Shown here in pieces: positions 34,381 through 47,061 of a DNA stretch of 64,000 nucleotides (the first letter of the stretch is position 1; every line of letters begins with the position of its first letter). The notes below the pieces were generated by a model. That model saw nothing but the letters and a program-made list of their open reading frames with translations. It had not been told where the DNA came from and made no database searches. The position numbers and the translations under genes are program-made. The stretch is from Argentina anserina. Lineage: Eukaryota; Streptophyta; Magnoliopsida; Rosales; Rosaceae. The stretch is from NCBI RefSeq assembly GCF_933775445.1, contig NC_065878.1:3866001-3930000 (forward strand). Direction: 5' to 3'.

Positions 34381-35330
34381 TTGTACCATGATTTGTTAAG
34401 ACCACACTTAATTATTCTCTGCGAGTGGGTCTTACACTATGAGCGCATCTTAACTGATCGAAGAGAAAAAGAGAAACTTGCAGATTTCGCAACAACACAA
34501 AGGAAGCGAAAATTTCTGTCTAATTGGAAGGTGGAGAGTGAAGCTGCAAATGTGTACACAAAGGGTAGTTTCAATTGCTTTCAAAAAGAATATCGAAAAT
34601 GTTTGGACTTAATATTAGAAAGAGAGAGCAATGATGAGATAATTGCAACATATGTGGTTCAAAGACCAGGGAATCCAAACTTAAGAAGGCCAGTCATGTA
34701 TTCTCCTTAATTTCAATCAATTAAGTGTAGTTGTATTAGATTTGAGTTTGATGGGATTCTTTGTGCACACGCATTAAAACTATTCCGTGAGTTAGGCTTG
34801 TCAAAATTACCATTTGAAGTACTACTTGAAAAGATGGAGACGGGATGCTAGAAAGGGAATTCAATTTGAATCTCTTGGTGAAGAAAATTTTGGTAATCAG
34901 AGTGCGTCTTGCACACTTAATTATAGTCACTTGTCTCATATAGCAGAGAGAATTATAGCAAAATGTGCAAAGGATAAATAGTTATCGACTTTAGGGTGGA
35001 GTCTAAATTGTTAGAGTTAGAGGCAGAATTGGGTGGCAATTCAAAGAAGCAACTAGAACATGAAACAAATGATGATATAGATTCAGACGATAAAGGGCAT
35101 GAAAATAATGCCAATCTGGTTTTGCGTGATCCAAAAGTAAAGAAGCATAGAAGGAGCTGCAAAGGTAAGAAGAATAATGATTTGGGATCTAAGAAGCAAT
35201 CAAGAAAAAGATCTTCATCAATACGGTGGGAACAAGAGGTTGCTCCAGAACCCCCTCAAGTGCAAAATGTATCTGCACCAAAGAAAAAAAGAGCTCCACC
35301 TAAAAAAAAGGGTTAGTAGAAAATTACAAT
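34381..35330 (+). pseudogene. FAR1-related (FRS) C-terminal fragment
   Basis: 34420-34710 has the helical region that precedes the SWIM finger in FAR1/FHY3-family proteins (YERILTDRREKEKLADFATT, then AANVYTKGSFNCFQKEYRK). The SWIM zinc finger follows near 34725 in another frame as CSC, then FEFDGILCAHALKLFRELGL, then YYLKRWRRDARKG. 34996-35316 continues with an acidic and then lysine-rich tail (KKKRAPPKKKG). FAR1-type proteins are transcription factors derived from Mutator transposases. The N-terminal zinc finger and transposase-like core are absent upstream, and frame shifts plus a stop at 34708 separate the parts, so this is a fragment. Confidence 0.65.
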
Positions 35331-36072
35331 GCTCTGTATATTGTTTGTCTTCCATTATTTGTTCATCTATTTAAAAGTAGTGATTCTAATAATTTTTATT
35401 CATATATAGATTCCTAGGAACTTAAGACGTATGAACATGATAAGAGTGGAGCTTCAAATTCATATGAACAAGTTCAGGTTTTTTCATTCATCTATGAAAT
35501 CTATAACTAGTGTATCAACTTAAAATCATTTCATATTACTGTATATCTTGTTTTATAGAGATCAATTACATTGGTGAATCAAAATCAATCATATATGCCC
35601 TTCATACGTCCTCTTGGATTTCTAGCAACTTTGGGTGCTCAAGGCGTTCCCTCACATTATCCTTATGGATTTCCACCAACATTTTCTAGTTGGCAAGCAA
35701 TGCCTAATCAAATGCAGGACATTGCCTTAAATTATCCTCAAGGAATTCCACCAATAGCTTCTATGATTCTAACAATGTCTAGCCATTCACTTGGTCACCC
35801 ACTTGTTCCACCAATATTTGATTATTCACTTACGTATTCGCAAGTTTGCTCTCTTATATGTATTCATACACATACTATTTTTTTTAATTTACTTCTTTAG
35901 AAATTGTATCTAAATATAACTATTAACTATGTCAAAAATTTGATCGGCTATCTCCCAACCAAGACCTCAAGGACCAGCTCGTGAACTGAAATTTTCAGAT
36001 CATGCATCTGCATCCTAAGTGCCATTGTTGCAACTAGATAGTGTATGAAATGAAAAGGACAAGACCCAAACA
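35331..36072 (+). other. Possible further FRS exons, uncertain
   Basis: An open P/Q-rich segment at 35571-35900 (MPFIRPLGF, PSHYPYGFPP) follows an AT-rich stretch that could be an intron. Such proline-rich tails occur at the ends of some FRS genes, but the link is an inference. Confidence 0.3.
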
Positions 36073-38611
36073 CCCCCCCCCCCCCACAACCGTTTCAAGT
36101 TTTAGGTTGCAGCCACTTTTTGATACACTTGATTTTGGAAGGATCAGCCGCTACACCTTGAGCACTAATGACATGTCCAAGATATTCCAGTTGATTAACC
36201 CCAAAACTACACTTACTTGCCTTTACCTGGAGGGAATGTTGTTGTAGTTGCTCAAAGACCATTCTCAAGTGTTGTAAATGTTCCTCTAAACTAGCACTAT
36301 AAATCAAAAATATCATCAAAGAAAACAAGAGCACATTTCCGGAGTAAATCCCTCAAGACATCATTCATCATCACTTGGAAAGTAGACGGAGCATTTGTTA
36401 AACCAAATGGCATGACAAAGAATTCATAGTATCTAAAATGAGTATGGAATGTTGTTTTAGGAATGTCGGCTTCACACATCCGAATTTTATGGTACCCGGA
36501 ACAGAGGTCCAACTTTGTAAAGATAAAGGCTCCGTGAATTTCATCTAGTAGCTCATCTATAACCAGCATTGGGAACTTGTCTTTGATAGTAGCCGCGTTT
36601 AGTGCACGATAATCCACACATAATCGCCATATCCCATCTTTCTTCTTTACTAACAAAACCGGAGATGAATAAGGACTCACACTTGGACGTATCGATCACC
36701 CCATTGGGAAACAACTCCAATATGATTTTCTCAATCTCTCAATTTTGTGAGTGTGGGTAGCGATACGACCTCACTTGAGGCCGCGTGCTGGTGGTAACTG
36801 CGTTAGAGCTTCATATATCCCTGCATAGTTATCCAGTAGATGTTGAACCTTGGGGTGTACCTCAGTGGCATGTGCGGTGATAGTGGTTGAATGCAAGTGA
36901 ACAAAAACATATTCTCTTTCCCTTTTTGAGTTCAAGACATTGACTTACAACTGACCAAAGTAGCCTTGGTTTTTGTCTCACCTTGCAACACATGTAGAGC
37001 TCCCCCCCCCCCCTAAAAACTTCATTCATAACTTTTAAGTTCCAAATTATATCACCCAAAGTCCTTAGCTGGTGAAGCGGAACTAACCCGTTGGAATCCA
37101 CCAACGACAACTTTGAATCTATAAGACTAGGGTTTCTTGAATCCACAAGAAGTTCTGGAATCCACCACGATAATTGAGAAAACTTAAAGGTTTATTGATA
37201 TAAAAGTTGTTCAAATACAAAGAAAGATGATGCTTATATAAGCATCAATAACCTAAACAAAATCAAAGTCATAATCTAACATTGAAACCTAAAGAATCCA
37301 AATTAAAAACGAAACAAATAAACCTAAATAAAAGAGTTCTAAAAGGAAAATATAACTAGCCTAAAATACTAAATCTCGAATCGAAATAGTAAAACGTCAT
37401 TATTTGACTTAAATCTTATAGACATTCTAGCCAAAATCTGCTCAAATCTTAGTCACAAATTAAAATCTACAATTTCGTACGAGCAACACAAAAAGTCCAA
37501 AAGATCATATTCTTAAATATTTCAACAGCTAGTTGCCTTAGAACACGCGAATTACCTATCTTCAAATCATTCTTCTTGATTGTTCGCCACTTTCTTACCT
37601 TTATATTTTTCTTATTTAACTTACCCCCTCCTTTCATGCATCATTAGCCATGCAGCCCCAAGTATAAATTCACTGCCAGAAATTGGTAGAACATAGTAAT
37701 CAACAAAAAATGTATACCTCTGCAAATTTATAGCAATTTGTACCTGCCGAGAAGTGCACATAATATCACCCACTAGCCAATTGGACTCTCACTGGTCATG
37801 TAAGGTGTTTCTCTTCAATCTCACTCCCTTTAAGCACAGCATGGTGAAGGAAACTGTGAGAAGCCCCGAAATCAATAAGAACATGGACACCTCTACCATT
37901 ACACTTCCCTTTGAGTTACATAGTTGAGGCACTGTCATCCCCCACTGATTGAAGAATTGTATCATACCCCTGTTCTTTCACCACAATAACATTTAACTCT
38001 TCATTCACTTCTAGACTAGGGAGGTCCACATCTTCCTGAAGAACCTATATTGCCATTAAAGGTTGGTCTCAACGACAATTGTGGTCGTGCCTGAACAACT
38101 CATCACAGAAAAGGCACTAGTTACACGCTCACCTTTCTTGGTACTCCACCTGTGTGAGTTGACGTGTACCACCCATTGGATCTCCCATTGCCGCTGGAGG
38201 AGGGGCTATAGCTCGCGGCTGGACCGCTGCCGGTGGGTTGCGTGGAGGTTGTCCCTGGTTACCCCGATAGGCCATCATACCTCTCATGTAGTTCCAGAGG
38301 CTATCCTCGTGGTCCTCGAAGATTCTGGCAAGCTTACACGCATCAAACAAAATTCGAGGATGTTGAGCACGGTCATGAGCCCATATGTTATCCCTAAGAC
38401 CCCAAACAAAACACGACATCAATACTGCCGGAGAAAACCCTGTAACACGGCAAGATAACCGAGTGAACTGGTTGATGAAGTTGTCTACACTCCCCGTTTG
38501 ATATAACCTAGCCAATGAGGCTTGGTAATCTGAAACATTGTTGCCACCAAATTCATACAAAAACAACTCAACCAAGCCAGACCATGAACTCGAGAACTTG
38601 TGGTGGAACAT
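36073..38611 (-). mobile_element. Truncated Ty3/gypsy element
   Basis: Minus strand, 5' to 3': Gag at 38611-38129 (LARLYQTGSVDNFINQFTRL and VWGLRDNIW, typical of a plant gypsy capsid, then a P/A-rich linker), protease remnant near 37900-37800 (VLIDFGASHSFL), RT at 36680-36297 with [42 protein letters not shown] and VFFDDI, and after a frameshift the RT end at 36334-36095 ([28 protein letters not shown]). RNase H, integrase and both LTRs are absent. The left end is cut at a C13 run (36073-36085). Numerous stops make it inactive. Confidence 0.82.
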
Positions 38612-39158
38612 AAACCAACGGTCAGATGCTTAGTCAACGAGGTACATTGCAATGATGGCTAGTCGCTAGTCATTAGAAATTTGGTAAAAAGAGATGTATT
38701 GATTTGTGTGGTTAAGCCACTCTATGGGGTCACCACCACTAAAAGTAGGAAGTCCTAGTTTCATCTGTCTCATAGTGGGAAGATTTGGGTCTAGGCTGGG
38801 TGGCTCTCATTGTGGGTTTTGTGTTTGTGACGGCAGAGTGGTCTGGTAGAAGGTAGGACCGGTGGTTGATAGAAAGAGTTTGGTATGAAAGAGTAGTAGG
38901 AGTCAAATATGACACGATTTAGAGAATAAATTTTCTGATGTCTATTCATCTCACACTAGAGGCTACATATAGAGAATACATTATACTACAACCCTACATA
39001 CTATATACTACCATATACAAAAATGTAAGTACTAACTACATGATTTATATCCTTTGATTAAATTCTATGACTCACGTTGACAATTCCCATCAAGTTGGCC
39101 CATACACATCATGCATGCCCAACTTGCTTAGTGAGTTATAAAACGCCTTCTTAGAAAC
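38612..39158. other. Junction between gypsy and copia remnants
   Basis: The right side of the gypsy gag continues to about 38800 with broken homology. 38930-39150 should include the copia 3' end or LTR, but no LTR pair was recognised. No gene here. Confidence 0.4.
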
Positions 39159-42100
39159 TCATTTAGTGAGTGTATCTGCAAGCTGCTCTTCAATAGGAAC
39201 AAAATGAAAGCTAATAATCTTTGCATCTAGCTGCTCTTTTATGAAGTGGTGATCCACCTCCACGTGTTTAGTACGATCATGTTGTACTGGGTTTTGTGAA
39301 ATATCAATTGCTGCTTTGTTGGTACAATACAACTGCATTGCAATTTTCAACTTGACACCCAAATCATGTAGTAGATTTCTCAGCATAATAATACACACTA
39401 TGGAGCATATCTCTATACTCAGCCTCAACACTGGATCGAGCCACAACGTTTTACTTCTTACTTTTCCATGTAACCAAATTACCTCTCATAAAGGTAAAAT
39501 AACCTGATGTCGATCTCCTATCTGTAATATTTCGAGCCAAATCTGCATCTGTTAAGCCACCAACCTCAAGAATGTTGTTGTGTTTAGAGAATATTACTCA
39601 TTTTCCTAGAGCTGACTTCAAGTATCTCAAAATTCTCAAAACAACATCCATGTGACTCTCACTTGGATTATGTATGAACTAACTCACTACACTCATTGCA
39701 TATGCAATATCTGGTGTAGTATAGGTTAAATAAATCAAGCTCCCAATTAACCTTTGATAGTGAGCTCGATTAATAGGTGTTTGGTCTGGATACTCTGCTA
39801 AATGATGATTTTGCTCAATGGGGGTGTCGATAGGTGAGCATCTAACTACCCGTCTCTGTTAGCAAATCAAGTGTGTACTTGCTCTAGCACAAGTAAATAT
39901 TGTCTCTCCCCCTTACTACCTCAATCCCTAAGAAGTACTTGAGATCCAAATCCTTCATCTCAAACTCAGAAGACAATTGTCTCTACAGCCAATCCATCTC
40001 TACAATTTCATTGCCAGTAATCACCATATCATCAACATATATAATCAAGACTACAACATTCCTCTACTGCTGCTTAAGAAAAAGGGTATGATATGAATTT
40101 CTCTATTTGTAACTAATCTTTCGAATAAATTGTGAGAATCTCTCCAACCAGGCACGAGGTGATTATTTGAGACCATATAGAGACTTTCTCAATTTCCACA
40201 CAAAATCACTAGAAGAGGTAGTTACATACCCTGGAAGAAGACTCATATACACCTCTTCAACTAACTTTCTATGAAAAAATGCATTCTTGACATCAAACTG
40301 TTAGAGGGCTAATTCAAACTAGCAACAAATTAAAGGAGAACTCGAATAGTGTTCAACTTTGCAACATAAGCAAAAGTCTCATCATAATCAATGCCATATG
40401 TCTAAGTAAACCTCTTCGCAACAAGGCGTGCTTTATACCAGCTTATTAACTCATCCGCATTATGCTTCACAATGAACACCCAATGACACCCTACAACTTT
40501 CTTGCAATGTGATGGAGGCACAAGTTCCCAAGTATCATTTTTCTGCAATACCTCCATCTCTTCCTCCATTGCTTTCTACCACTTTGGATCCCCCAATGCA
40601 TCTTACACTAGTTAGGTATTGATACGGCAGATATTTGATTCATAAAAGATTCATATGACTTTGATAATCTCATAGTGGACATATAGTTGGCTACCAGATA
40701 TTTTGATTTGGCCTACAAACCAGGTTCATATCTTTTGGGGGGTTGTCCTCTAGTAGACATGTTTGGTAACACATATTGCACACTATCAGACTCACCACTA
40801 GTGTCAGTGGATGTGCATACCTCAAATGAGTGATCTTCTGCACCAGGAAGTTGTTGGTTAGGGATATGAGTGATGGCGGGAGGGGCAGCTGTGGTCTCAA
40901 CTATTGGTTCTCCTTCTGAAACCTATGTGTCTGATGCTTCTACCTCTAATGGAGCTTCTACCACTACTTCTGTCACTGCTGGTACCTAGTTATTTGAAGT
41001 TTCTACCTCAAAATAAGCTAATGTTACTGCTGGTATCTTATTATCTAAAGTTTCCACCTCAGAATGAGTTTCTACTACTGGAGTCAAAATATCTCCGACA
41101 ATGACTCTTTCTGACTCGTACCCCTCATTGTGATACTAGTCTTCAAAAATTGAATTCTCTCATTGAAAGGTTGTATCATAAGAGGTAAAATATATAACTC
41201 ATGTCTTCAAAGAAAGTAACATATGTGTAGTGACATAGTACTTTCTGGTGGGTGGATGATAACACTTTGTGTCCCTTCTGACTGCTTCCATAACCAACAA
41301 ACACACATTTGATCGCCCGAGGATCCAACTTAGACTTTCCCTGACTTTTAAGAACATGAACAAAAGCCACACAACCAAAAACACAGGCAGATATATTATG
41401 AAAAGAGGGAATGGGGACATGAGATGCAAGAACCTGAATAGGAATGTTCTTTTGAATGACACTAGATGGAAGACGATTGATAAGATAAGTCGAAGTCTCT
41501 ACAATATTACCCCAGAGATACTTAGGCGTATGAGCACTAAAAAGAATGGAACGAGCCATATCAAGGAGAATACGGTTTTTTCCTTTCAGACACTCCATTT
41601 TCTCTGGTGTTCGTGGACATGTGGTTTGGTGAACAATCCCATGACTCTCACAAAACTATTGAAAGACACGGTTGACATACTCCCCCCCCCCCCATTATCA
41701 GAGCGAAGAACTCTAATGGTGTTATACTGTGTTTGAACATAAGTATGAGCAGCTTGAAAAGTAGGAAAAATCTCATCTTTGGTCTAAAGGAGAACAATCC
41801 ATGGCACCCTAGTGCAATCATTAATAAATGACACATAGTACCTCATACATGTGGTTGTAGTCTCTTTTGGAAAGTCTCCAAATATCAAAATGAATTAATT
41901 CAAAAGGGATATAACTCTTAGAACAACTCAGATAATAGATAGAACGATGACTCTTAGCAAGGACACATGTTTCACAATGTAAAAATGACTCATCCACGCC
42001 AATAAACAAAGAAGGCATGCTTTTTCATAACATGGAAAGATGAATGCCCTAATCGACGATGCCACAACCAAATTTCACTTAGCTGATTAAAACTTGTTGT

Positions 42101-43110
42101 CAGAGCAGTGTGTGGTTGTGCTCCTGGTTTCTATTTTGCATATGTCTGATCCAGATGAAACAATATGTCCCTCAAATCCCCCCTAACTGTATCTCTCTGG
42201 TGAGAAGATCCTGAAAAATCACATACATAGAAAAAAAAGTTACAGAGTATCGAGACTCAGTATTCAACTAGGGAACAGATAACAAGTGATGTGATAAATT
42301 AGGTACATATAGACCATTATGAAGTTCTAAAATATGAGTGATGCGAACTAACCCTTCTCCCTAACACAGGAAAAGCCTCACCATTAGCATTAGTGACATA
42401 TGACACATGTGGAAGATATAACTTGGTAATATAGTAAGGTTTATCATAAGTCATATGTTCGGAGACACCATAATTAATAATCCAAGTATTAGAACTAACA
42501 AAGTTATAAATCTTTAAAGTCATACCAATCTTACCACTTGCTCGAGGCATAAAGATGTTACCATTAGTGCAGTATTGGCCCACATCATATCTAGAGTCGT
42601 GTGAAAACTCAACTCTCTAGCAATTCTTGTCATCTAGCTCTCAAATAGCACTATCAGCATTTCTTATGTGGACAAAATCAATGAAAGCATAACCGGTGAG
42701 ATGTCGCCATCTGCCCAGCTATGTTGGGAACTAGATCCGAGGACCAAGGGACGAGCGCGCGTGGTGGTTGTTGAACCCTATGAAGCGTGAATCTGAGCAA
42801 TCTGCAATGAGCTAGGCTCGACACGAGTGCGTAGGGCCAATGACACAGGTGGATAAGAGCCTAAGTGTAATAGAGACGGGTCAGGGGGAGTAGTCGTATC
42901 TCTGATAGCACGAAGGTCGTTTATCATTTCCTAACGAAACGAATTGAACAACTCTTGATACACATTGAGAGTCGTTTGCAACTCACCGATCTGGGAGGTG
43001 GTGAGGTCTTTATGAACCTGCAACTCAAACTCAACATTGAAACATCACCATACGTGTTGAGTGGATTTCCTTTTTGATTAACCATGGTCCAAAAGTAGGC
43101 TTTCGATACC
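39159..43110 (-). mobile_element. Degenerate Ty1/copia element
   Basis: Minus strand order: altered primer site TGGTATCGAAAGCC at about 43107-43094, start codon context at 43085, little or no gag, protease-like WIINYGVSEHMT (42317-42583; the catalytic DSGAS motif is changed to NYGVS), integrase zinc region with CETCVLAKSHRS (42018-41821), integrase core end (41598-41176, ARSILFSAHTPKYLWG and GCVAFVH), RT with IYVDDMVIT near 40045-40020, and RNase H at 39446-39159 (LYCTNKAAIDIS, HVEVDHHFIKEQL, EEQLADTLTK). Order protease-integrase-RT is diagnostic for copia. Stops and shifts are frequent. The expected right LTR begins at about 43111, where the long palindrome starts. Confidence 0.85.
42594..42695 (-). 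pseudogene. RS-Z splicing factor RRM fragment inside copia element
   Basis: Minus strand from 42695: GYAFIDFVHIRNADSAI, stop, ELDDKNC, stop, RVEFSHDSR. This follows the second half of the RRM of plant RSZ21/22-type SR proteins (PPGYAFIDFxxxRDAxDAI-ELDGKN-WRVELSHNSR), including the RNP1 motif GYAFIDF. The two stops sit where the family has Arg (CGA to TGA) and Trp (TGG to TAG). The fragment lies between the copia primer site and the protease remnant, where gag would be. It looks like a captured piece of a host mRNA or gene; the mechanism is an inference. Confidence 0.6.
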
Positions 43111-44341
43111 AGATGGGATGGTACCTCAAGTCACATAAAGCAAGAAAGCAAATAAAGCAAGTTAAGGAAAACTAAAGATTGATTTTCAGAAGAGTTTTTT
43201 TTACCAACAGTCCCTCAACTCTGGTGTACTTACCAATGTGATACCTCAACTCTTAATCGTACCAATGTGATACCCAGACTCTAGTATTGCTATCATTGAA
43301 GTACTTCTGTTAGTTTTTTTAAACTTTTCCGTTATCTTGGGGACGTGGCAGGTACGTGAGGCCCACAAAGAGGGTTAAAAGACAAAATTAACCTCATCTG
43401 AGAGGAGCAATGTTTTTCCCGCCCTTTACCTTGAGAAAGACACCCAACAATTCCAATTTTGGCTCCAATTTTCCCTCTCTACTCCTTAATTTGTGTCTCT
43501 TATCTAAACTAAAGAACTACCGCCAACCAGTCGACCACAATCTGATAAAACCTAGATCAATCTCATTTTCTATTTTTACCCTAACACTTGTTAAACTAAC
43601 AGAATAAATATATAAATTTATATGGAACATCTCATTTCCACAATCTCATAAGAATATAAAAACACATAACTTAACGAAATTCAAATACATGTTTAAGTAC
43701 CATTAGTTGCCACCTTTTATGTTGATCTGCCATGATTTTTGCTTGTAAGAACTAATGGTACATGTAGTTGAATTTCGTTAAGTTATGTGTTTCTATATTC
43801 TTATGAGATTGTGGAAATGAGATGTTCCATATAAATTTATATATTTATTCTGTTAGTTTAACAAGTGCTAGGGTAAAAATAGAAAATGAGATTGATTTAG
43901 GTTTTATCAGATTGTGGTCGACTGGTTGGCGGTAGTTCTTTAGTTTAGATATTAGACACAAATTAAGGAGTAGGGAGTGAAAATTGGCGCCAAAATTGGA
44001 ATTGTTGGGTGTCTTTCTCAAGGTAAAGGGCGGGAAAAACATTGCTCCTCTCAGATGAGGTTAATTTTGTCTTTTAACCCTCTTTGTGGGCCTCACGTAC
44101 CTACCACGTCACCAAGATAACGGAAAAGTTTAAAAAAACTGACGGAAGTACTTCAATGATAGCAATACTAGAGTCTGGGTATCACATTGTTACGATTAAG
44201 AGTTGAGGTATCACATTGGTAGGTACACCAGAATTGAGGGACTGTTGGTGAAAAAAACTCTTCTGAAAATCAATCTTTAGTTTTCCTTAACTTGCTTTAT
44301 TTGCTTTCTTGCTTTATGTGACTTGAGGTACCATCCCATCT
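43111..44341. repeat. Palindrome of 1.23 kb with about 600-bp arms
   Basis: AGATGGGATGGTACCTCAAG at 43111 is repeated in reverse complement at the right end (44341), and pairing continues inward to about 43708 and 43741, leaving a loop of about 32 bp around 43726. By eye the arms agree at well over 90 percent. The mirrored frames 43410-43607 (+) and 43845-44042 (-) encode nearly the same 65 residues only because of the symmetry. The outer 80 bp on each side are copia LTR-like flank, not transposon, so the symmetry exceeds the transposon ends. Confidence 0.88.
43192..44260. mobile_element. Foldback Mutator-like MITE
   Basis: Ends GAGTTTTTTTTACCAACAGTCC and, reverse complemented, GAGTTTTTTTCACCAACAGTCC. 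The same GAG...CTC family bounds 7600-17847. The original target duplication is probably TTTTCAGAA, present at 43183-43191 and again directly repeated at 44358-44366 beyond an inverted copy of the flank. No transposase. Confidence 0.7.
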
Positions 44342-45080
44342 AGCAACTAAAGATTGATTTTCAGAAAGCAACTAAAGCTAGAAAAGGAAAACTAAATATT
44401 GATTTTCATTCATGTGGCCAACATACATAAGTTTGGTTTAAATAGTCCGATACAAGAGAAACCTAATGGAAATAACCAGTGTTGTCATAACACGTGGCTG
44501 GACAAACTACAGCTGTTATGCATACTTGGAGAACGACAGAGAAAATAAGAAAACGACTACATAAGCTAATATTGCTAGGAAAGCACCATAGGACTTGTTA
44601 CAGAAGGCCTTCATATGGATACTCTGTAACCTGCGCATCAGGATTCAATATCACAATTTCACAAGACATGTCATATGAGTTTCACGATTTTCATTCAAGT
44701 ATACTTAATAACTATTATGGTCCAAAAATTGGACTATGATGCATGAAATAACAAATTGTACAAAAGCTAAAATGTAAACGATCAAACATTGTGAAATCCA
44801 AACCAGCTGACAGGTTTGATTCTTCCGCTTTCCTTTTACTTTTACATTACTGGTATTATGTTGCTTTAGCATTTTGTTTGGTTCAATTCACATGGATTAG
44901 TGGGAGTTCTGTCAGCTGTACCAAACCTAATAAAGCAGTCTAAAGGTCCCTAGCTAGCTCCATTGTTTACACATTACTGAACTGAGTATTCTGATATTAT
45001 TACTCTAATTCCATCTCTTTTCTCCATCAACTAGTACTCTTATAGTCTTCTTTCAGTCAGTACATCAGATTATCAAGAAG
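44342..45080 (+). promoter_or_regulatory. Upstream region of DRP4-like gene
   Basis: 44342-44440 is residual LTR-like DNA. The rest holds no gene and ends in a pyrimidine-rich stretch before ATG 45081, with AAG directly before it. A clear TATA box was not chosen. Confidence 0.35.
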
Positions 45081-47061
45081 ATGGGAGCTTTTGGTTTAGC
45101 AGAGATTTCAGATGATGAAGGATCGTCATCTGTAGATAACGCTATCATTGAAGCAGCACCTATTGTGTCATCCTACAATGACAAAATCCGTCCTCTTCTT
45201 GATGCCGTCGACAAGCTTAGAAGCCTCATGGTTATGGAGGAAGGCATTCAGCTCCCCACCATTGTTGTTGTGGGTGACCAATCATCTGGCAAGTCAAGCG
45301 TCCTTGAATCCCTGGCCAGCATCAGTCTGCCACGCGGACAAGGTATCTGCACCAGAGTGCCCCTTATAATGAGGCTTCAACACCACTCTAGTCCTGAACC
45401 AGAGTTCCAGTTGGAGTACAATGGCATAGTTGAGCACACTGATGAGGTCAACATTGCTGATGATATTGTCAATGCTACCAATGCTATTGCTGGTGGAGGT
45501 AAAGGAATTTCTAACACCCCATTGACTTTGTTAGTGAAAAAGAACGGTGTTCCAGATTTGACTATGGTTGATCTCCCTGGAATTACTAGAGTTGCTGTTA
45601 ATGGCCAGCCTGAGGATATCTGTGATCAAATTAAAGATATGATCATGGAGTATATCAAGCCTGAAGAGAGCATCATTCTCAATGTGTTGCCTGCTTCTGT
45701 TGATTTTACAACTTGCGAATCGATCAGGATGTCACAGAGTGTGGATAGAACTGGTGATAGGACTCTAGCTGTGGTGACAAAGGTTGATCAGACGCCTGAA
45801 GGACTATTGGAGAAGGTTACAGCAGATGATGTCAGCATTGGTCTCGGTTATGTCTGTGTGAGGAACCGGATTGGAGATGAAACTTACGAGGAGGCAAGGG
45901 CCAAATCTCATCGACTATTTCAAACTCATCCTTTGCTGTCTAAGCTTGACAGATCTATTGTTGGAATTCCAGTTCTGGCTCAAAAGTTGGTGCAGATTCA
46001 AGCTTCTAGCATAGCTAGAAACTTGCCAGACATTGTCAAGAACATAAATGACAAGCTGAGTTCTTGTCTTTTGGAGTTAAACAAAATGCCAAAGAGTCTG
46101 TCATCTGTTGCTGAAGCCATGACTGCTTTTATGCAGATCATCGGATCATCAAAAGAATCACTTAGGAAAATTCTGGTGAGAGGAGAATTCGATGAATACC
46201 CTGATGACAAGCGCATGCATTGCACTGCTCGTATTTATGAGATGCTCCGTCAGTACTCAGATCAACTTCACAATGAAAGTGACTTGAAAAGTAACTTCTT
46301 AATAGAGGAGATCAAGATTTTGGAGGAAGCTAAAGGTATTAGCCTACCCGATTTTGTTCCTCGCAGTGCTTTTCTTGTTATATTGCAGGGAAAAGTGAAG
46401 GCCATTTCGAGCATCCCTATTGGGTTTGTTGAGAAAGTTTGGACTTATATTGAAGAAGTGGTTATGTCTGTATTGATGGATGATACAGAAAACTATTATC
46501 AGCTTCAGTTATGCACCAGAAGAGCTGGTCAAAATCTTATAACAAGGATGAAAGAAAGGTCAATTGAATGGATGATGGAGATTGTGGAAATGGAGAACCT
46601 GACTGACTATACATGTAATCCAGAATATGTATCCGAATGGGATCGGCTGATGGTTCAACGAGACTCATTTATATGTGGTGATGAATATAAATGAGACTAC
46701 AATCTGTCTAGAGGGTATTGGGGAGGTTGAAGTTGGAGCTCTTAAGCAGTATCCTCATGTCCTGTCTCTGGCTTTCGACTTGAAAATGAGGATGACTGCT
46801 TACTGGAAAGTTGTTCTGAGAAGGCTTGTTGATTGTATGGCTTTGCATTTACAGTTGAGTGTTTCGAAGCTTGTGAACAAAGACATGGAAATTGAGATTG
46901 TGAATGAGCTGATGGGACCAAATTGTGGTGGTGGGATTGAGAAAATGCTGGAGGAATCTCCTGCAGTTGCCGTCAAGCGCGAGAAGCTGGTGAAGAGCAT
47001 CAAAAAGCTCAGGGATTCCAAAGAGGTTGTTGCTAAGATCTTGGATGGCGTTGCTACCTAA
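45081..47061 (+). CDS. DRP4: Mx-like dynamin-related GTPase (DRP4 group), one frameshift
   Basis: A single exon opens at ATG 45081. Dynamin GTPase motifs: P-loop GDQSSGKS (residues 65-72), switch threonine in GICTRVP, DLPG (about 164), TKVD (233-236). The middle/stalk region follows (LLSKLDRSIVGIPVLAQKLV, SSCLLELNKMP), up to a stop at 46694. The stalk/GED part resumes in the next frame (MNINETTICLEGIGEVEVG, MRMTAYWKVVLRRLVDCMAL, end at 47061). Removing one G near 46674 would keep one continuous frame of about 660 codons, the usual DRP4C length. The frame is otherwise free of stops and conserved throughout, so either the gene was lost very recently or the extra base is a sequence error. Plant DRP4 proteins are related to animal Mx GTPases; their role is not well defined. 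Confidence 0.88.

Noticed and set aside
43410..44042. Two near-identical 65-codon frames on opposite strands
   Set aside because: They mirror each other through the palindrome and match no protein family.
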